Below are positions 35,225 through 46,792 of a stretch of DNA of 64,000 bases, piece by piece; position 1 is the first letter of the stretch; each line of letters begins with the position of its first letter. The notes below the pieces were generated by a model. It made no database searches. It was not told the origin of the DNA and was given only the letters and a program-made list of their open reading frames with translations. The position numbers and the translations under genes were made by a program. This DNA comes from Theocolax elegans (Eukaryota; Arthropoda; Insecta; Hymenoptera; Cerocephalidae): contig CM047430.1 of assembly GCA_026168455.1 (NCBI GenBank), forward strand, positions 7,682,007 to 7,746,006, given 5' to 3'.

Positions 35225-37262
35225 TGTGACGTTGTCACAATTAAAATAATTTAAATGTGTCACATATGTGTGTGTATACGCTACAGCGTATACACATGCA
35301 TGTATGATTATTGTTAAAATAGAAATAAATTTAAGGAAGCGATAATATTTTTATTGGATAGTTGGTTAAGGAAAATGTATTAAATTTAGACACACACATA
35401 ATTAGTCACGTTCACACACACAAAGAGAATATTTACGAACAGCGTATCAGCTGGTAGTACACGTGTGCGCGTGCATGTTAATTTCTACGTACGCGCATCT
35501 TCGGCAACCGGGACAAACACGCACATACACCTATACTAACGAATACCGAATACGAGAAATAATGTGATCGCGGTGATGATGTACACTGCAGGGTTGCCAG
35601 ATGGCGATTTTTTCTCTTTGTTGCTCTTGCTTAATAAACATCAATATAAGTAAGAGAGAAAAGGAAAAAAAATCGCCAACTGGTCACTCTGGTACACTGG
35701 GTATTGTCGAAACGAGAGGTAGGGGGGGGGGCGGAGTAACGCACGCAATCGCTCTCCCGAATAATGATTACGCGCAACATGCTCGCGCCGCTATCAGAGT
35801 GGGGAGCATGATAAAGCCGAGAGAGGGTATCGAGGTATATTAAATATATAAGTATGTCTATATATATATGGCGTTCTCTCTCGCACTTATTGTATTATAT
35901 GTGAAATTGATATTGCGATTCATCGTTGGATTTTTCTCGAGTATTTAAATTAATGTTTAAATGTTGCATGAGTTATATGTTAATTATATATATTATTGAT
36001 GAAATCTATTATTTATTATGTATTTTTGGTGTTATTTTGGTGACATTTTGGTATTATAAGTTCCATGTTTTTCGAGTATGATGTAATTAAAATATTTCGA
36101 GTCCGGCAATTTGATTTCGAGTGTCGCGCTATATGAGTGATTTTCCATGAAGACAATTATCCTCGCGCAGGTTCGCGCATCCTGGAATAAAACCAATCAA
36201 ATTGTCGAGAGAATTTTCCACGATTAATATCGAGATTCAGCTAAAGTATCCAATGATCTATAATCAGGCGATCTCAGAAAAGTTCGTTACGGGGGGGCGG
36301 ATCATCCCTCGATCGCGCCCTTCCGTTCTTGTTATCCTAACCTTGATAGAGCATAGACGTGTGTTTGGAGAGATAGAGAGATAATTTTGGAGGAGAAAAA
36401 TAACGAAAAGGAGAAGTCTCCATTTTGAGAATAATAGAATATTAATTAATCGATCATTGTGAGTCCAAGACGATAAGATAATTGATCATTGTATTGTGGA
36501 CAAACAAAAAGAAATAATAATTGATATTAAAAGTGGATTCAAGGTGAAATGTTGGTGAGACCTTTTAATATTTGATTTACTTTGCAGCTTCGAGAACTCA
36601 TGGATAGCTGAGATAAATTGAATTTGTAGAAATTTCGAGTCATTATTTTATTTACAGGAGTAGTTTCGTTGAATTGAGTAAGGTAGCAGATGCAATAGTT
36701 TTAAAGTATCGGCAACAAACTTTTTCTTTTCAGCTCGAGTTTTTAAATTAATATTATTATTGAAAATCGAGTTAGCGTTGATTTTTGGCGCGAAATTACC
36801 CTATCTAGGTGTGTGAGTGAGATTGTGTGTGTGATCGCGTCGCGTTTTCTTTTCCTTTTATTAATTAATTAATTGTTAATTAAATTGAATTATTTAAGAA
36901 AATTTGTATTACGTTTCGTGTTCTAGATTGATGAACAGCGGTGCCAATAATCATTGGAGTGTAATTGATTACATTGAATAAATTTAGTTGTTAATTATAA
37001 ATATAAAATTGTTAATTTATTAGTAGTTGCTCCTCGTGTTGTCTGTATTGTCTGTGTCGTCGAGTAAAATAATAAAACTATCATTTGCTGATACGACGTG
37101 GGTTTCGCCATTTTTCTGACCCCCTTTATAGAGTACGGTAGTCTCAAGCCGAGGTGAGGCTTTTAATTATAATAAATCGAGGTGAACAGACTTAATTAAA
37201 AGTATTTGCGTGAGGTTAGGTTTTATAGGTTTGATAGTTTTAAATAAAATCTACCCGTCACA
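35225..37262 (+). repeat. Gypsy-A 5' LTR, 2,038 bp
   Basis: Begins TGTGACGTTGTCACA, itself palindromic, and ends CCGTCACA directly before the PBS. The first 150 bases recur at 44033. A small inverted repeat (GTTGCCAGATGGCGATTTTT against AAAATCGCCAACTGG, about 35591-35685) sits inside and may be a separate small insertion. AATAAA occurs near 37071. Confidence 0.88.
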
Positions 37263-37264
37263 AA

Positions 37265-37275
37265 TGGCGCCCAAC
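37265..37275 (+). other. Primer binding site, tRNA-Lys type (Gypsy-A)
   Basis: TGGCGCCCAAC lies two bases after the LTR. It complements the 3' end of a lysine tRNA, the primer class used by many Gypsy elements. The match stops after 11 bases. Confidence 0.8.
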
Positions 37276-37926
37276 TTTTTAATTTAAATACATACCATTT
37301 TTTTTTACAAATGGTACTTAAAATTTATGTTAATAGATTTCGTGTAGAGAGACCGACGCTAAGCCGACAAATTGGCGTAGTGAGTTCTTTTCGAGAGTTC
37401 AGTTGCGGTTTATTAATTTGTCGAGTCAGCCCGAGTTAGAATTATTGTGTAAAGACACACTAGGAGCAATTTTGAAAATTATTTATTTGATCTAATGGTT
37501 ATTGGTTTAAGAGTATGCGTATGAGTGTGAGAGATGATTAGTGAACAAAGTGTCCCTTAGTTAATATTTAAAACCTTACTCAATTCAGGACTGCACCTGG
37601 ATAAACCAACATTTCATCTGCGTCGAAGTAGGCGACGTATTACCTAATAATAATTATTATTTATTACAATGTTGAATTTTGTTTTATGTTTTTGTAAAAG
37701 GAGATTTTAGCGAGATTTGTGGTATACATTGTGTTGTACGTGAGAATACCAAATCTCTTAAATTACAATATAACAGGTGTTTAGACTAAGTGTTCTAACT
37801 AATAAACACTAACAATCAACGAGTACAAATAACCTGTGTGGTGTCGAGTTGTTTCGAGTTTTTGCGTTGATTCGTGTAATTTTTTTTTCTTACTTTTACC
37901 TCGTGGTTCGAATTTAAATCGTGAAA

Positions 37927-39870
37927 ATGTCGGTGACATCGGAAACTGGTAATGCAGAGTACACGGAGAATATGAATCATATTTTATCGGATCCAATGGA
38001 ACGTGACCGCTTAAATCGAATACTAGCTTGGACAGATGAAAAAATTACGCGTCAATTAAATGCGCAAAGACTAAGTCACATCGGTACTCATCGTGCTAAA
38101 GGAGAGCGTATTTTTCGCGCCGCGTTAAGAACAATGAGTCGTTTGATGAAGAGAACTTTGGAAATAGATCGAGATCGTATGTAGAAATGGAAGATGATAA
38201 TGGTAAGATAGCTAATTTTGAAACAAAGAATAGTGACGGAGCCGTAGGAGCTGTTAGTGTACCAAATATTACGGAATCGGATACGGTAGAAGGAAATATT
38301 GGAGTTAATATGAAGAGTGCACAGAAAGCGAATTTTATGTCGAGTTGGGCGGTTTTATGGACTTCATGGGTGAAACAATTATTACACCATCTCGCATAAC
38401 TTGCATATCTCGAGGTAATAATGGGGCAATTTCGCGCGTTCCAACGGTCCAATCGCAGAATAGAACTTTAAATGCGCCGACGGGTAATAAAAATATATTA
38501 AATTTACCGACGGTTATGTCAACACGATCGAATCCACCGTTATTACAGTTCAATCCGCAGTTATGTCCAGTGAGTACAGATATCTCGCCAGTAGCGAATA
38601 GTGTAACTACGACGGGTTTGACATATGTATTTCCAAGTATTTCAGTACCGGAGGTTTCGAGTCAGAATATTCCGTTTACGTCGAGTTATCCGATAGAGAG
38701 TACACCTCGTAGACGTCGTATTGTACCAAATGAGCAATCATTACCGAATTTTGAAAACAATACGATGAATCCGCCACACTTAGGGTTACCACCGCCGATT
38801 GTACGAGATGATGTACAGTATTTGCCACTTGAGGTATCGGGTTGGAGGTCGAATCCAGTGGCAAATGAGGCACGGAATGAGACAAGATATCCACCCGTTT
38901 CTCAAACGTGGACGGGTCAAACAGCGAATAATGCGTATCCGGTTGTATCACAAATCAATAATGTAAGAAACGAACATTATGGACTTAGAAATCAACAAGA
39001 GGAAGAGCCTCGAGTTGACAGTAGGTCAAATCGTTCGGGAAATTCGATTCCAGACCGCAGAGACTATGCGAATTCGAGGATTCGGCGTTTGTCAACGCAT
39101 AGGAATCCTGATTGTCTCGAGGTGGATTTTCGCGAATTAGTGCGTGACGAGGTAGATACAGATGACGAAGATATGGGTGGTCGAGTAAATCGAGGCAATA
39201 ATATTCGTCAAATTATTCGTACTTTACGTGAATGGCACTTAAAATTTAGTGGAGGTGATAAAGAAAATCCGGAAGAATTTTTGAGAAGGTTAAATCAATG
39301 AAGGTTGGCTGCACGTATTCCCGATAACGAGTTAATTTGGTCGGTGCCAGCTGTATTAGCTAGTAATGCTAGCTTATGGTTCGAAGCTAGAAGAGATGAA
39401 ATTGAGTCGTAGAAGGAATTTAAAATCGCGTTATGAAACAATTTGTAGGAGAAATAAACAGAGAAGATTTAATGGAAGAGTTGCGATCGGGATCTCAAGG
39501 TTCTGGAGAAAAGATAGTACCGTATTTAGCTACAATTAAACAAATAATAAGCTACTTCAGACAACCTCCGTCGTTATATGAACAGATTAGCATAGTGTTT
39601 AGCAGACTGTTACCAGCATATCAAGAATATATGTGGAGCAAAGAAATCACAAGTTTTGAATCGATAGAGCACTATGGTCGAGAATTCGAGAAACAGATGG
39701 AAATGAAGAAACGCTATCAACCTCCACCACCGAAAGATAAGTCGAGATTGCCGCATTTGGCGTATAAAGCCACAGGCAAATCGGCTAAAATCGCAGCCGT
39801 ATGTGCGAAAATTGAGAGCGTGGATGAACAGATCAAGAGTAGAGAAGAAGCAAAGAAACCGAAAAATTCC
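37927..39870 (+). pseudogene. Gypsy-A gag, disrupted
   Basis: Gag forms the particle around the element RNA. The first ATG is at 37927 (MSVTSETGN). The coding sequence breaks into pieces: 37927-38184, 38187-38399, 38345-39301 and, after a further stop near 39410, 39433 to about 39870. These lie in three different frames. The region REWHLKFSGGDKENPEEFL (about 39227-39283) and the following LWFEARRDEIES and YGREFEKQMEMKKRYQPPPP resemble the Ty3/Gypsy gag core seen intact in Gypsy-B (LFKSWNLSFTGEEKDNPNEF and YGRRYEDLLELDKRFKPPP). The zinc knuckles and the gag C-terminus are missing because of the deletion described for pol. About 650 bases of leader separate the PBS from the ATG. Confidence 0.85.
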
Positions 39871-41926
39871 AAGAAGGGCGGACCGTATGTCTTTGGTTAT
39901 TTGGATGACATAATTATCACTAAAGATAATTTTGAGGATCATTTAATATGGCTGGAATTGGTTCTGAAACGCTTGAAAGAGGCAGGACTCACGGTAAATC
40001 GAGATAAATGTGAGTTTGGATGTTCGAGAGTACGGTATCTGGGGTATTTGTTGGATCGAGACGGGTTGAGACCTGATCCAGAAAGAATACAATCGGTGTT
40101 AGACTACCCAGCACCAAGGAACAAGAAAGAATTGAGAAGATTCTTGGGAATGGTTGGGTGGTACGCGAGGTTTATCGACAAAGACTCAGAGAAGAAACTG
40201 CCATTATTAAAGCTTATCAGAAATGACCAACCGTGGGAATGGAGTGAAGAACAGCAAGATGCGTTTGAGACACTGAAAAAGGCGTTAACTCAAGCTCCGG
40301 TTTTAGCTAGACCAAACTTTTCGAGACCCTTTACAGTGCAATGTGATGCGAGTAATTATGCGATTGGAGTCGTTCTAACACAGGAGTTCGAGGACGAAGA
40401 ACATCCAAACGTATTTGTGAGTAGTACACTACAAGCTGCTAAGAAAACTTATAGTACGACAGAAAAAGAATGCTTAGCGCTGCTGTGGTCAATCAAGAAA
40501 TTGCGTCCGTATCTAGAAGGTTATCACTTCCGAGCTATAACGGACCACATCGCGTTGAAGTGGATGCAAAAATTGAGAGAACCAACGGGCAGATTGGCAA
40601 GATGGGCTTTAGAAATGCAACAATGGAGTTTCGACATTGTGCATCGTAAAGGGGCAATTCATCATGTGCCAGACGCGCTGTCACGAGCATTCGAGATCGA
40701 GGATGAGATTGCGGCTTTCGAGGAGATAACCGATGAATGGTATCTTCAATGTCGATGTGATGTAATCAAGAACCCAGTTAAATTCAAACAATGGAGAGTC
40801 GAGAATAACCTAATGTACAGGTTCAGAAACGATCCATTGTTGGGCCCGATCACAAACAGAGAATTCTCATGGAAACTGGTAGTTCCAGTCGAACATCGTG
40901 AGCGAGTGATGTCCGATGCTCATCGAGAAGTATCATCGGGACATCTAGGAATCTAGAAAACTTACGATCGAGTGGTTCGAGAGTATTACTGGCCTGGAGT
41001 ATGACATGATGTTCATGAGTATGTTCAGTCGTGTCCAGAATGCCAGTATTACAAGACAGCTCAGACTGGACCCCAAGGATTAATGGGACATCGAATTGTG
41101 GAACGTCCATGGTCGGTAGTAGCAGTGGATTTGATGGAGTATTCTAATAGCAAAAGCCAGTATAAATACCTGATCGTATTTCAGGACTTGTTTACCAAGT
41201 GGGTAGAATTAAAACCTGTGAGATCGGCGGATGGTAAAAATGTGGCTAAAGCTTTTCAAGAATTGATATTATTCCGTTGGGAAACTCCGGACTATCTGTT
41301 GACAGATAATGGGAAAGAGTTTGATAATGAATTTTTGGCGGTGATATTGGAAGAATATGGAGTTATGCGAGTTACTACTCCTCCATACCATCCTCAAGCC
41401 AATCCAGTGGAAAGAGCGAATCGTACATTGAAGACGATGATAGCGATGTATGTGGAGTCTGATCATCGTACTTGGGATCAACATCTGCATGAACTGCGTC
41501 ACGCAATTACCGGTAAAAAGTTTACGGCGGGAAGTCGAACCTCGAGGCCCAAAGTTGAAGTTAGATTCTGAAGTGTGGAAAGATCGTATGAAACGATTAG
41601 ATGCGTTGAGAGATTTAGTTTTGAAACATGTTGATGAGGCAAGGGCGAAACAAGCGCGAAATTACGATAAAGGTAGGTCGAGTTTTCAATATCAAGTAGG
41701 TGACTTAGTCTTACGGAAGGTTCATACATTATCGAACGCGGCTCAAAATTTTTCGGCCAAATTACGTCCTAAATACGACGGTCCATTCGCGATAGTCGAA
41801 GTAAGATCTCCGTCGGTTTATATCGTCGAGACTAATGACGCGCGGCAGAATCCGAAGGTACATATCCGCGAATTAAAACGATACCGACCGCGCCGTAATT
41901 GTGTCCCAGTTAGTGATGGAGTCTAA
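39871..41926 (+). pseudogene. Gypsy-A pol remnant: RT C-terminal half, RNase H, integrase
   Basis: The gag frame runs straight into pol at about 39873, just before YVFGYLDDIII, the RT catalytic motif. The gag tail, protease and first half of RT are therefore deleted, roughly 2 kb compared with Gypsy-B. RNase H follows (FTVQCDASNYAIG, STTEKECLALLW, AITDHIALKW). The integrase has the HHCC finger (CPECQYYK) and a catalytic triad in VVAVDLMEY, LLTDNGKEFDNEF and HPQANPVERANRTL. In-frame stops occur at 40954-40956 and about 41002-41004. Near 41510 a deletion with frameshift removes about 22 codons relative to Gypsy-B. The last frame, to 41926, carries the integrase C-terminal GPF module (LRPKYDGPFAIVEV). 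It cannot produce a working polyprotein. Confidence 0.93.
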
Positions 41927-42025
41927 ATGTTCTAATCCTGTGATGTCACGGTAAAAGGGAAATATCTAGTTGTGTTGTCAGTGAATAGCTAAATCGAGTT
42001 GTGATTAAAAGAGTTAAATTTGTTT

Positions 42026-42027
42026 AG
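42026..42027 (+). promoter_or_regulatory. Possible splice acceptor before Gypsy-A ORF3
   Basis: TTAAATTTGTTTAG ends exactly at the ATG of ORF3 (42028). Gypsy-B has a T-rich sequence plus CAG in the equivalent place. Confidence 0.4.
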
Positions 42028-43604
42028 ATGTCAAGAGTTAATGGTATCAATTCTACCAGCTCGAACGCTGAACCAACTACCACCGGTGCTTCCTATGCGG
42101 ACGAGCTGAAAGCGATTCAAACGCAGGAGATGGCCCGATCCAATACCGAACGGAGCTTGAATGCAGATGAACGGTGGGCAGTTGGAGTGGGTAGGGGTGC
42201 CATTCCCCGAATTCCTAGACGCTCCAGGCCATCCGGAACTATCGAAGACGATCGAGTCACGCCCTCTGGTAGGAATAATTATGATCCTTTTTCCCTATAA
42301 TCGAGTCCGTACGGTACCGACGAGGATATGGAGGTGGAGCTACTCCGTACGGAGGCGCTTAGCTCTATGCGGCGTCCACGTGCGGAGGGGCGTAGACGCC
42401 CTAGATCACCGTCGACACCGTCCAATACTTTCGAGTGTCAATGGGGGATGGGGCTAGTGCAGCTGCCGTAAACGAGTTGGAGGAGTTTGTGAGACCATTG
42501 GGCATGTCGTGTCGCACCCCCCCCCCTTATATGAAGAAACTATGGAGTTATCGGCACCTCCATCTTATAATAGTACACTAGATCAAACCGGTCCGAGAGA
42601 TATAGAGGTTATTTTACCGCCTTCTCCAGTACGTGAACTTACAAGACATATGTCTTCTGTTGCCATAGAGCCCTGTCCGCAGACATCGGAGAACTGGGAC
42701 CTACCGGAGCCACCCAGTAGTGTGACCCGTAGTTCAACGGCAGCCAGAACTCGGGTCATGGAAACCAACTCGAGTGCGCGAACGCCTGAAAATCCGACAT
42801 CTGAGGGTTATCCGCGTCTCCGGGGACCAAATGGAAAGCAGAGATGGTATAATCCGCGCCGACATTTGGAGATGGGGGACTACGTTTCAGCTCATCTGCG
42901 TAGTCTTTCTCCATCTCCAATGTTCGCCCACACAATCTGGTGCGTGAGGCGGCAGAGCCCGCCGCGACCTGGCCAGGACCAGAGGAGGTCACCACACCAA
43001 TGGAGACACCTTCCATCGAGACCATTATCCTAGAATCAGAGGTTGTCGATGAGGTCGCGACGGTAGCCGTGGGGCCCACTACCGAATCCATGAAGCTCCG
43101 TGGGGTTCTCTTTGGCACCTCACCCCAATTCCTACTGATCCGACTGTTGATCCGCCATCCTGGGTGTGTTTCAATTGTTGGCAGCGGTATCATACGAGGT
43201 TCAACTACTCTCGGCCGTTGACTAAATTTTGTTATAATTGCGGTCGGAAGGGGGTGAACCTACGTGATTGCCCACGTTGCTCGTCGGAGCAGGCGATTTA
43301 TTTATCGAATAAAAAATGTGCCTCCGTCGACAACTCTGTCGTCGGGTTGGAACGGGCTCAGGAGGAGCGGCGCTTTCGACGCTCAAGATGGGGAGCAGCA
43401 AATCGAGTTGTGCCCTCCCCAGTCCCAGTGGTTGGGCTATTAGAACGTGAACATGAGCGTCGGGAAACTCGGGATCGCCCCTCTAGGTGGGAACGACCGG
43501 GACCGGCTCCAGCACCGGAGGAAGGCACCACCACTGCAAGTCTTGCAGATGGTACAGGGCCTAACTCCGGCAATGCAGCGAGGCCGTGGTGGATCTACAC
43601 GTAA
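42028..43604 (+). pseudogene. Gypsy-A third ORF (ORF3), disrupted; zinc-knuckle protein, not env
   Basis: Starts MSRVNGINS and is split into frames 42028-42300, 42509-43033 and 43164-43604, so at least two frameshifts have occurred. The middle piece is Pro/Ser-rich and includes YNPRRHLEMGDY followed by SLSPSP, matching YNPRRHLTMEDYFGG and SLSPP in Gypsy-B ORF3. The last piece has CFNCWQRYHTRFNY, a knuckle whose last Cys is replaced by Tyr, then CYNCGRKGVNLRDCPRC, a C-x2-C-x9-C-x2-C motif. The Gypsy-B coiled coil is not evident here; only an Arg/Glu-rich tail is (QEERRFRRSRW, EREHERRETRDRPSRW). No signal peptide, furin site or transmembrane segment is visible. Function unknown; nucleic-acid binding is inferred from the zinc motifs. 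Confidence 0.75.
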
Positions 43605-44018
43605 TTAAGGGAGTGATCCAAAGGGAGGAGCTTTTAAGGGGGGGGGGTTCTTTATGTATTTCCTTGTATTGTGTATTCTTTATCGAGTTCGAGTCGAGAT
43701 GCCAGAGGGAGAGTGATAATTTCGAGTGGTGAAGATGATGATGAAGATGAAGATGAGATGAGTTGTAAGTGTTTATTTTCATTATTTCTTGTATTCTTTC
43801 TTTCTTTCCTTTTCCTTTAAAACAATGCGAGTATAATCTGAGAGTGTGGTGAAAATGCACTAGGTTAATATTATTGTATCAAAGCGAATGAGTAAAGTAT
43901 TAAGATTGTAAAATTTTATTGTATGAATAGATAGGTAGTGTAAGAGACGTTAAAGAATCCACCTAGTTTGGGGTAGGTAGGTAATCCGGCGGCTACCTTC
44001 AGAAAGGTATGCCGGCTT
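43605..44018 (+). other. Gypsy-A 3' untranslated internal region
   Basis: No open frame. A purine-rich GGGGGGGG run at about 43639-43646 and a GATGATGAAGATG stretch near 43736 precede the PPT. Confidence 0.6.
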
Positions 44019-44032
44019 AGGAGGGGGGTGTT
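44019..44032 (+). other. Polypurine tract (Gypsy-A)
   Basis: AGGAGGGGGGTGTT lies directly before the 3' LTR start, the position of the plus-strand primer. Gypsy-B has nearly the same sequence, AGGAGGGGGGTAT. Confidence 0.8.
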
Positions 44033-44186
44033 TGTGACGTTGTCACAATTAAAATAATTTAAATGTGTGCGCTACAGCGTATACACATGCATGTATGATT
44101 ATTGTTAAAATAGAAATAAATTAAAGGAAGCGATAATATTTTTATGGATAGTTGGTTAAGGAAAATGTATTAAATTTAGACACACA
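44033..44186 (+). repeat. Gypsy-A 3' LTR, truncated to 154 bp
   Basis: TGTGACGTTGTCACAATTAA and onward matches the first about 170 bases of the 5' LTR with a small deletion (near 44060), then stops at GACACACA and joins an unrelated repeat. The remaining roughly 1.85 kb is missing, so no target duplication can be scored. Confidence 0.88.
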
Positions 44187-44840
44187 GCTTTCATGAAATA
44201 TTGCTGCAAACTAAAAATGTCCGGGGCATATTGACGGCTATAAACTTTCACGGAATATTGTAGGAATCTTACAAGAAATATTGCGGGAATATTTCTAGGA
44301 AGCTTCCTACAAGTTTCCAGGAAGTTATCGGAAAGTTTTCTAAACCCTTCAGGAAGCTTTCATGAAAACTTCTACAAGATTTCTTGTTAAGGTGTATAAA
44401 CGGTTTAAGTAATCTATCAGAAAGCTTTCATGGAATATTGCTGCAAACTAAAAATGTCCGGAGCACATTGACGGCTACTAGCTTCCGCGAAACATTGCAG
44501 AAATCATTAAAGAAATATTGTGGAAATATTTCTAGGAAGCTTCCAACAACTTTCGAGTAAGCAAGTAAAAGATTCTTAAACCTTTCAAGAAGCATTCATG
44601 AAAACTTTATGCAAGCATCTAGCGGGAGATTTCTGCAAGAATTCTTGATAAGATGTATAAAGCTTTTAATAAATCTTGCAGAAGTCTTTCAAGAATCCTT
44701 ACGAAAATCTTTACAAACAATACGTTTAATTTAATAAACAGTAAAAACGAAATTTTATGATTAAAAATAAATTGTAAAACATTCTTTATATTTATACATG
44801 ACATTTTATACATATATTAATTATTTAAAATTTGTTACAT
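44187..44840. repeat. AAGCTT-rich repeat, about 245-bp imperfect units
   Basis: AGCTTTCATGAAATATTGCT followed by GCAAACTAAAAATGTCC occurs at 44187 and again at about 44433 with ATGGAATATTGCT. Many AAGCTT, TTCATGAAAA and TTTCTAGGAAGC motifs are present. The style matches the repeats at 60650-61640. No gene. Confidence 0.7.
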
Positions 44841-44844
44841 AAAT

Positions 44845-46776
44845 TGTAACGTGGTCCTCACTTTCGTGGCACGTAAACCACTCTACTCGGTTCCACTTTA
44901 TTTAATATATATATATGTTACCTTTAAATCCGGTAAGACCGTATTTAATATTTTACTGGGCGCCAGGTCTTACCAATACAAATAACTTCCCGGTACGACT
45001 CCTCAGGACGTGGCTCCAACGCCAATACGGAGGTGGCGAAACCAACGACGAATATTATCTCCTTCGGAACACGTGGCGGAAAATTGTTGAGGTGTAGGTC
45101 GATAAATTAACGAACTCAATAATTTCAATTAGATCAAAGCGATAATTATTTCGATTTATTTATACACTCAAATTCCGATCACTACGGGTGATCACCGTTA
45201 CAATTTTTGAACACGAAAAAAAAGATTGTATTTTAATAAATTTCCGCGAGCTAACCCGATCTTCCGATCACCGATAATCTATTATAAAAAAAAAGAACGC
45301 AGGAGGTCTATACGCGACGCGCAAGAAATCCCCGGCGATACACTCGATTTACTACTAAATTACTAGGTGGCCGTGCAGCCCACTTACCGCGACGAGAAAA
45401 CGATCTTCTTCCAAAAATAAACGGCTTAACTACTATCACTACTACTTCTCTCTGAACTTCTACAAAAAAACTACTATTGGACCTATCGAAAATTACTCGG
45501 TGTGCTCGGGGAGACTATCCGGCTACGAATGACGATCGGGACTCGTAGCATCCCGCTCGTCCTCGTAGTTCGTTAAAACGCGGCGCTGATTGTCTTCTTC
45601 TTCCTTAATTTTCAACCAATAGTATCCTCCAGGTTAATTAGATGGTCGACTATTACCGCCGTCCGCGCCATCTATTCCCGTAACAATCTTCTTTTCCCCA
45701 GTGACGGAATAACGAAATAACCCGTATTCCGTTGAGGAACTGACTTGCGCCTCCACCAATGCAACAGGTGTGTCTTCTTTCTCTCTCGTACACACACGCT
45801 GTAGATGGCTACTTCCCGCTCATTCCGTCGTTCCCCTCCTCGGTGCGCCGCTATGTGCCGCGGCGTGCATGTGCGAGAGCAGCGAGCGCCGCCCCCCCCC
45901 TCTCTGCCGCGCTGACCCTAGTACACGAGCAGCCGGCCGAGTCCGTTGCACGCGAGTCGGGCGTCGTTTGTTTACACGACGGCGAACGGGTTTTTATTTT
46001 GTGTTTGTAAAGAGTGCACCAGTTCCTGGGTCGTCATCTCCGTGGCTGCCTTCGTTCTCCATCACCAGGTCGTCGGGAGATGGTACTGGATCTACGTGGG
46101 AACATGGTTGGACGTCGGTGGTGGTATGGTTGTATCATTCCTTCTTTGTTATTAAACTCTTTCCTTTCTCCGATCCTCCGATTTCCTCAACAGATCAATA
46201 AAAACCCTATTAATTCCTTCCCTTTATGTACTAAAATATCGGTGACGAGAATGGCTCGGGCCAGGATTCGTAGCCGGTGTTTACTTCCTTCCTAACCTCT
46301 ATCCCCATATCCTATATATAATATCCTATACTCATACATAACTTACTTATTACAACAACACTTTATCCCTCTATAAATCCTACTATCCTAACCTTCTATA
46401 TATATTCTAGATTTACTTATTAACAACCTTTCAGGTACCCAACGCTACCAAGGAGCGGACCCAGGATCCAAAGGTTCACCCAGGACTCATCGCCTCAAGG
46501 GGAAATGGACTCACGATGGGCAGTACCCAGGACTCATCGCCTCCAAGGACAGGACTCACATGGATAGCAGCGTTGGATCACCCAGGACTCGTCGTCTCAA
46601 AAGGTATGATATTGTATAAAAAATGTTATTTCACTTATATCTATCTCCTCTACGCTAACCTTATAACTATCCATATACACTAATAACTCTTTTTCTTATT
46701 TCAGGTACGTCCCTTCGACAAGGCTTCCCTCCTTTAGTTAATTATAAATAAATACCGGTGTGAGGTTTACCTCACA
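44845..46776 (-). repeat. Gypsy-B 3' LTR, 1,932 bp
   Basis: Minus-strand ends are TGTGAGGTAAACCTCACA (palindromic start) and CCACGTTACA. It has a GC-rich centre near 45790-45960. AATAAA on the minus strand near 44906 follows a TA-rich stretch and may serve in polyadenylation. Confidence 0.95.
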
Positions 46777-46792
46777 ATACCCCCCTCCTAAG
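46777..46792 (-). other. Polypurine tract (Gypsy-B)
   Basis: On the minus strand, CTTAGGAGGGGGGTAT lies directly before the 3' LTR. Confidence 0.85.

Larger units (their letters stand above)
35225..44186 (+). mobile_element. Gypsy-A: degenerate Ty3/Gypsy LTR retrotransposon
   Basis: Order on the plus strand: 5' LTR, tRNA-Lys-type PBS, broken gag, fused partial pol (RT fragment, RNase H, integrase), a third ORF, a polypurine tract and a truncated 3' LTR. The gene order and the RT and integrase sequences mark it as Ty3/Gypsy. Numerous stops and frameshifts and a large internal deletion show an old, inactive copy. It is related to Gypsy-B at 44845-60234, sharing the PBS and PPT and ORF3, but the LTR sequences differ. 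Confidence 0.92.

Noticed and set aside
38096..38452. 118-codon minus-strand frame in Gypsy-A and similar antisense frames in pol
   Set aside because: Shadows of gag and pol with no family resemblance.
45770..46201. 143-codon plus-strand frame in the Gypsy-B LTR (also at 59264)
   Set aside because: A C-run length change shifts the frame between the two nearly identical LTRs, so it is not conserved as coding.
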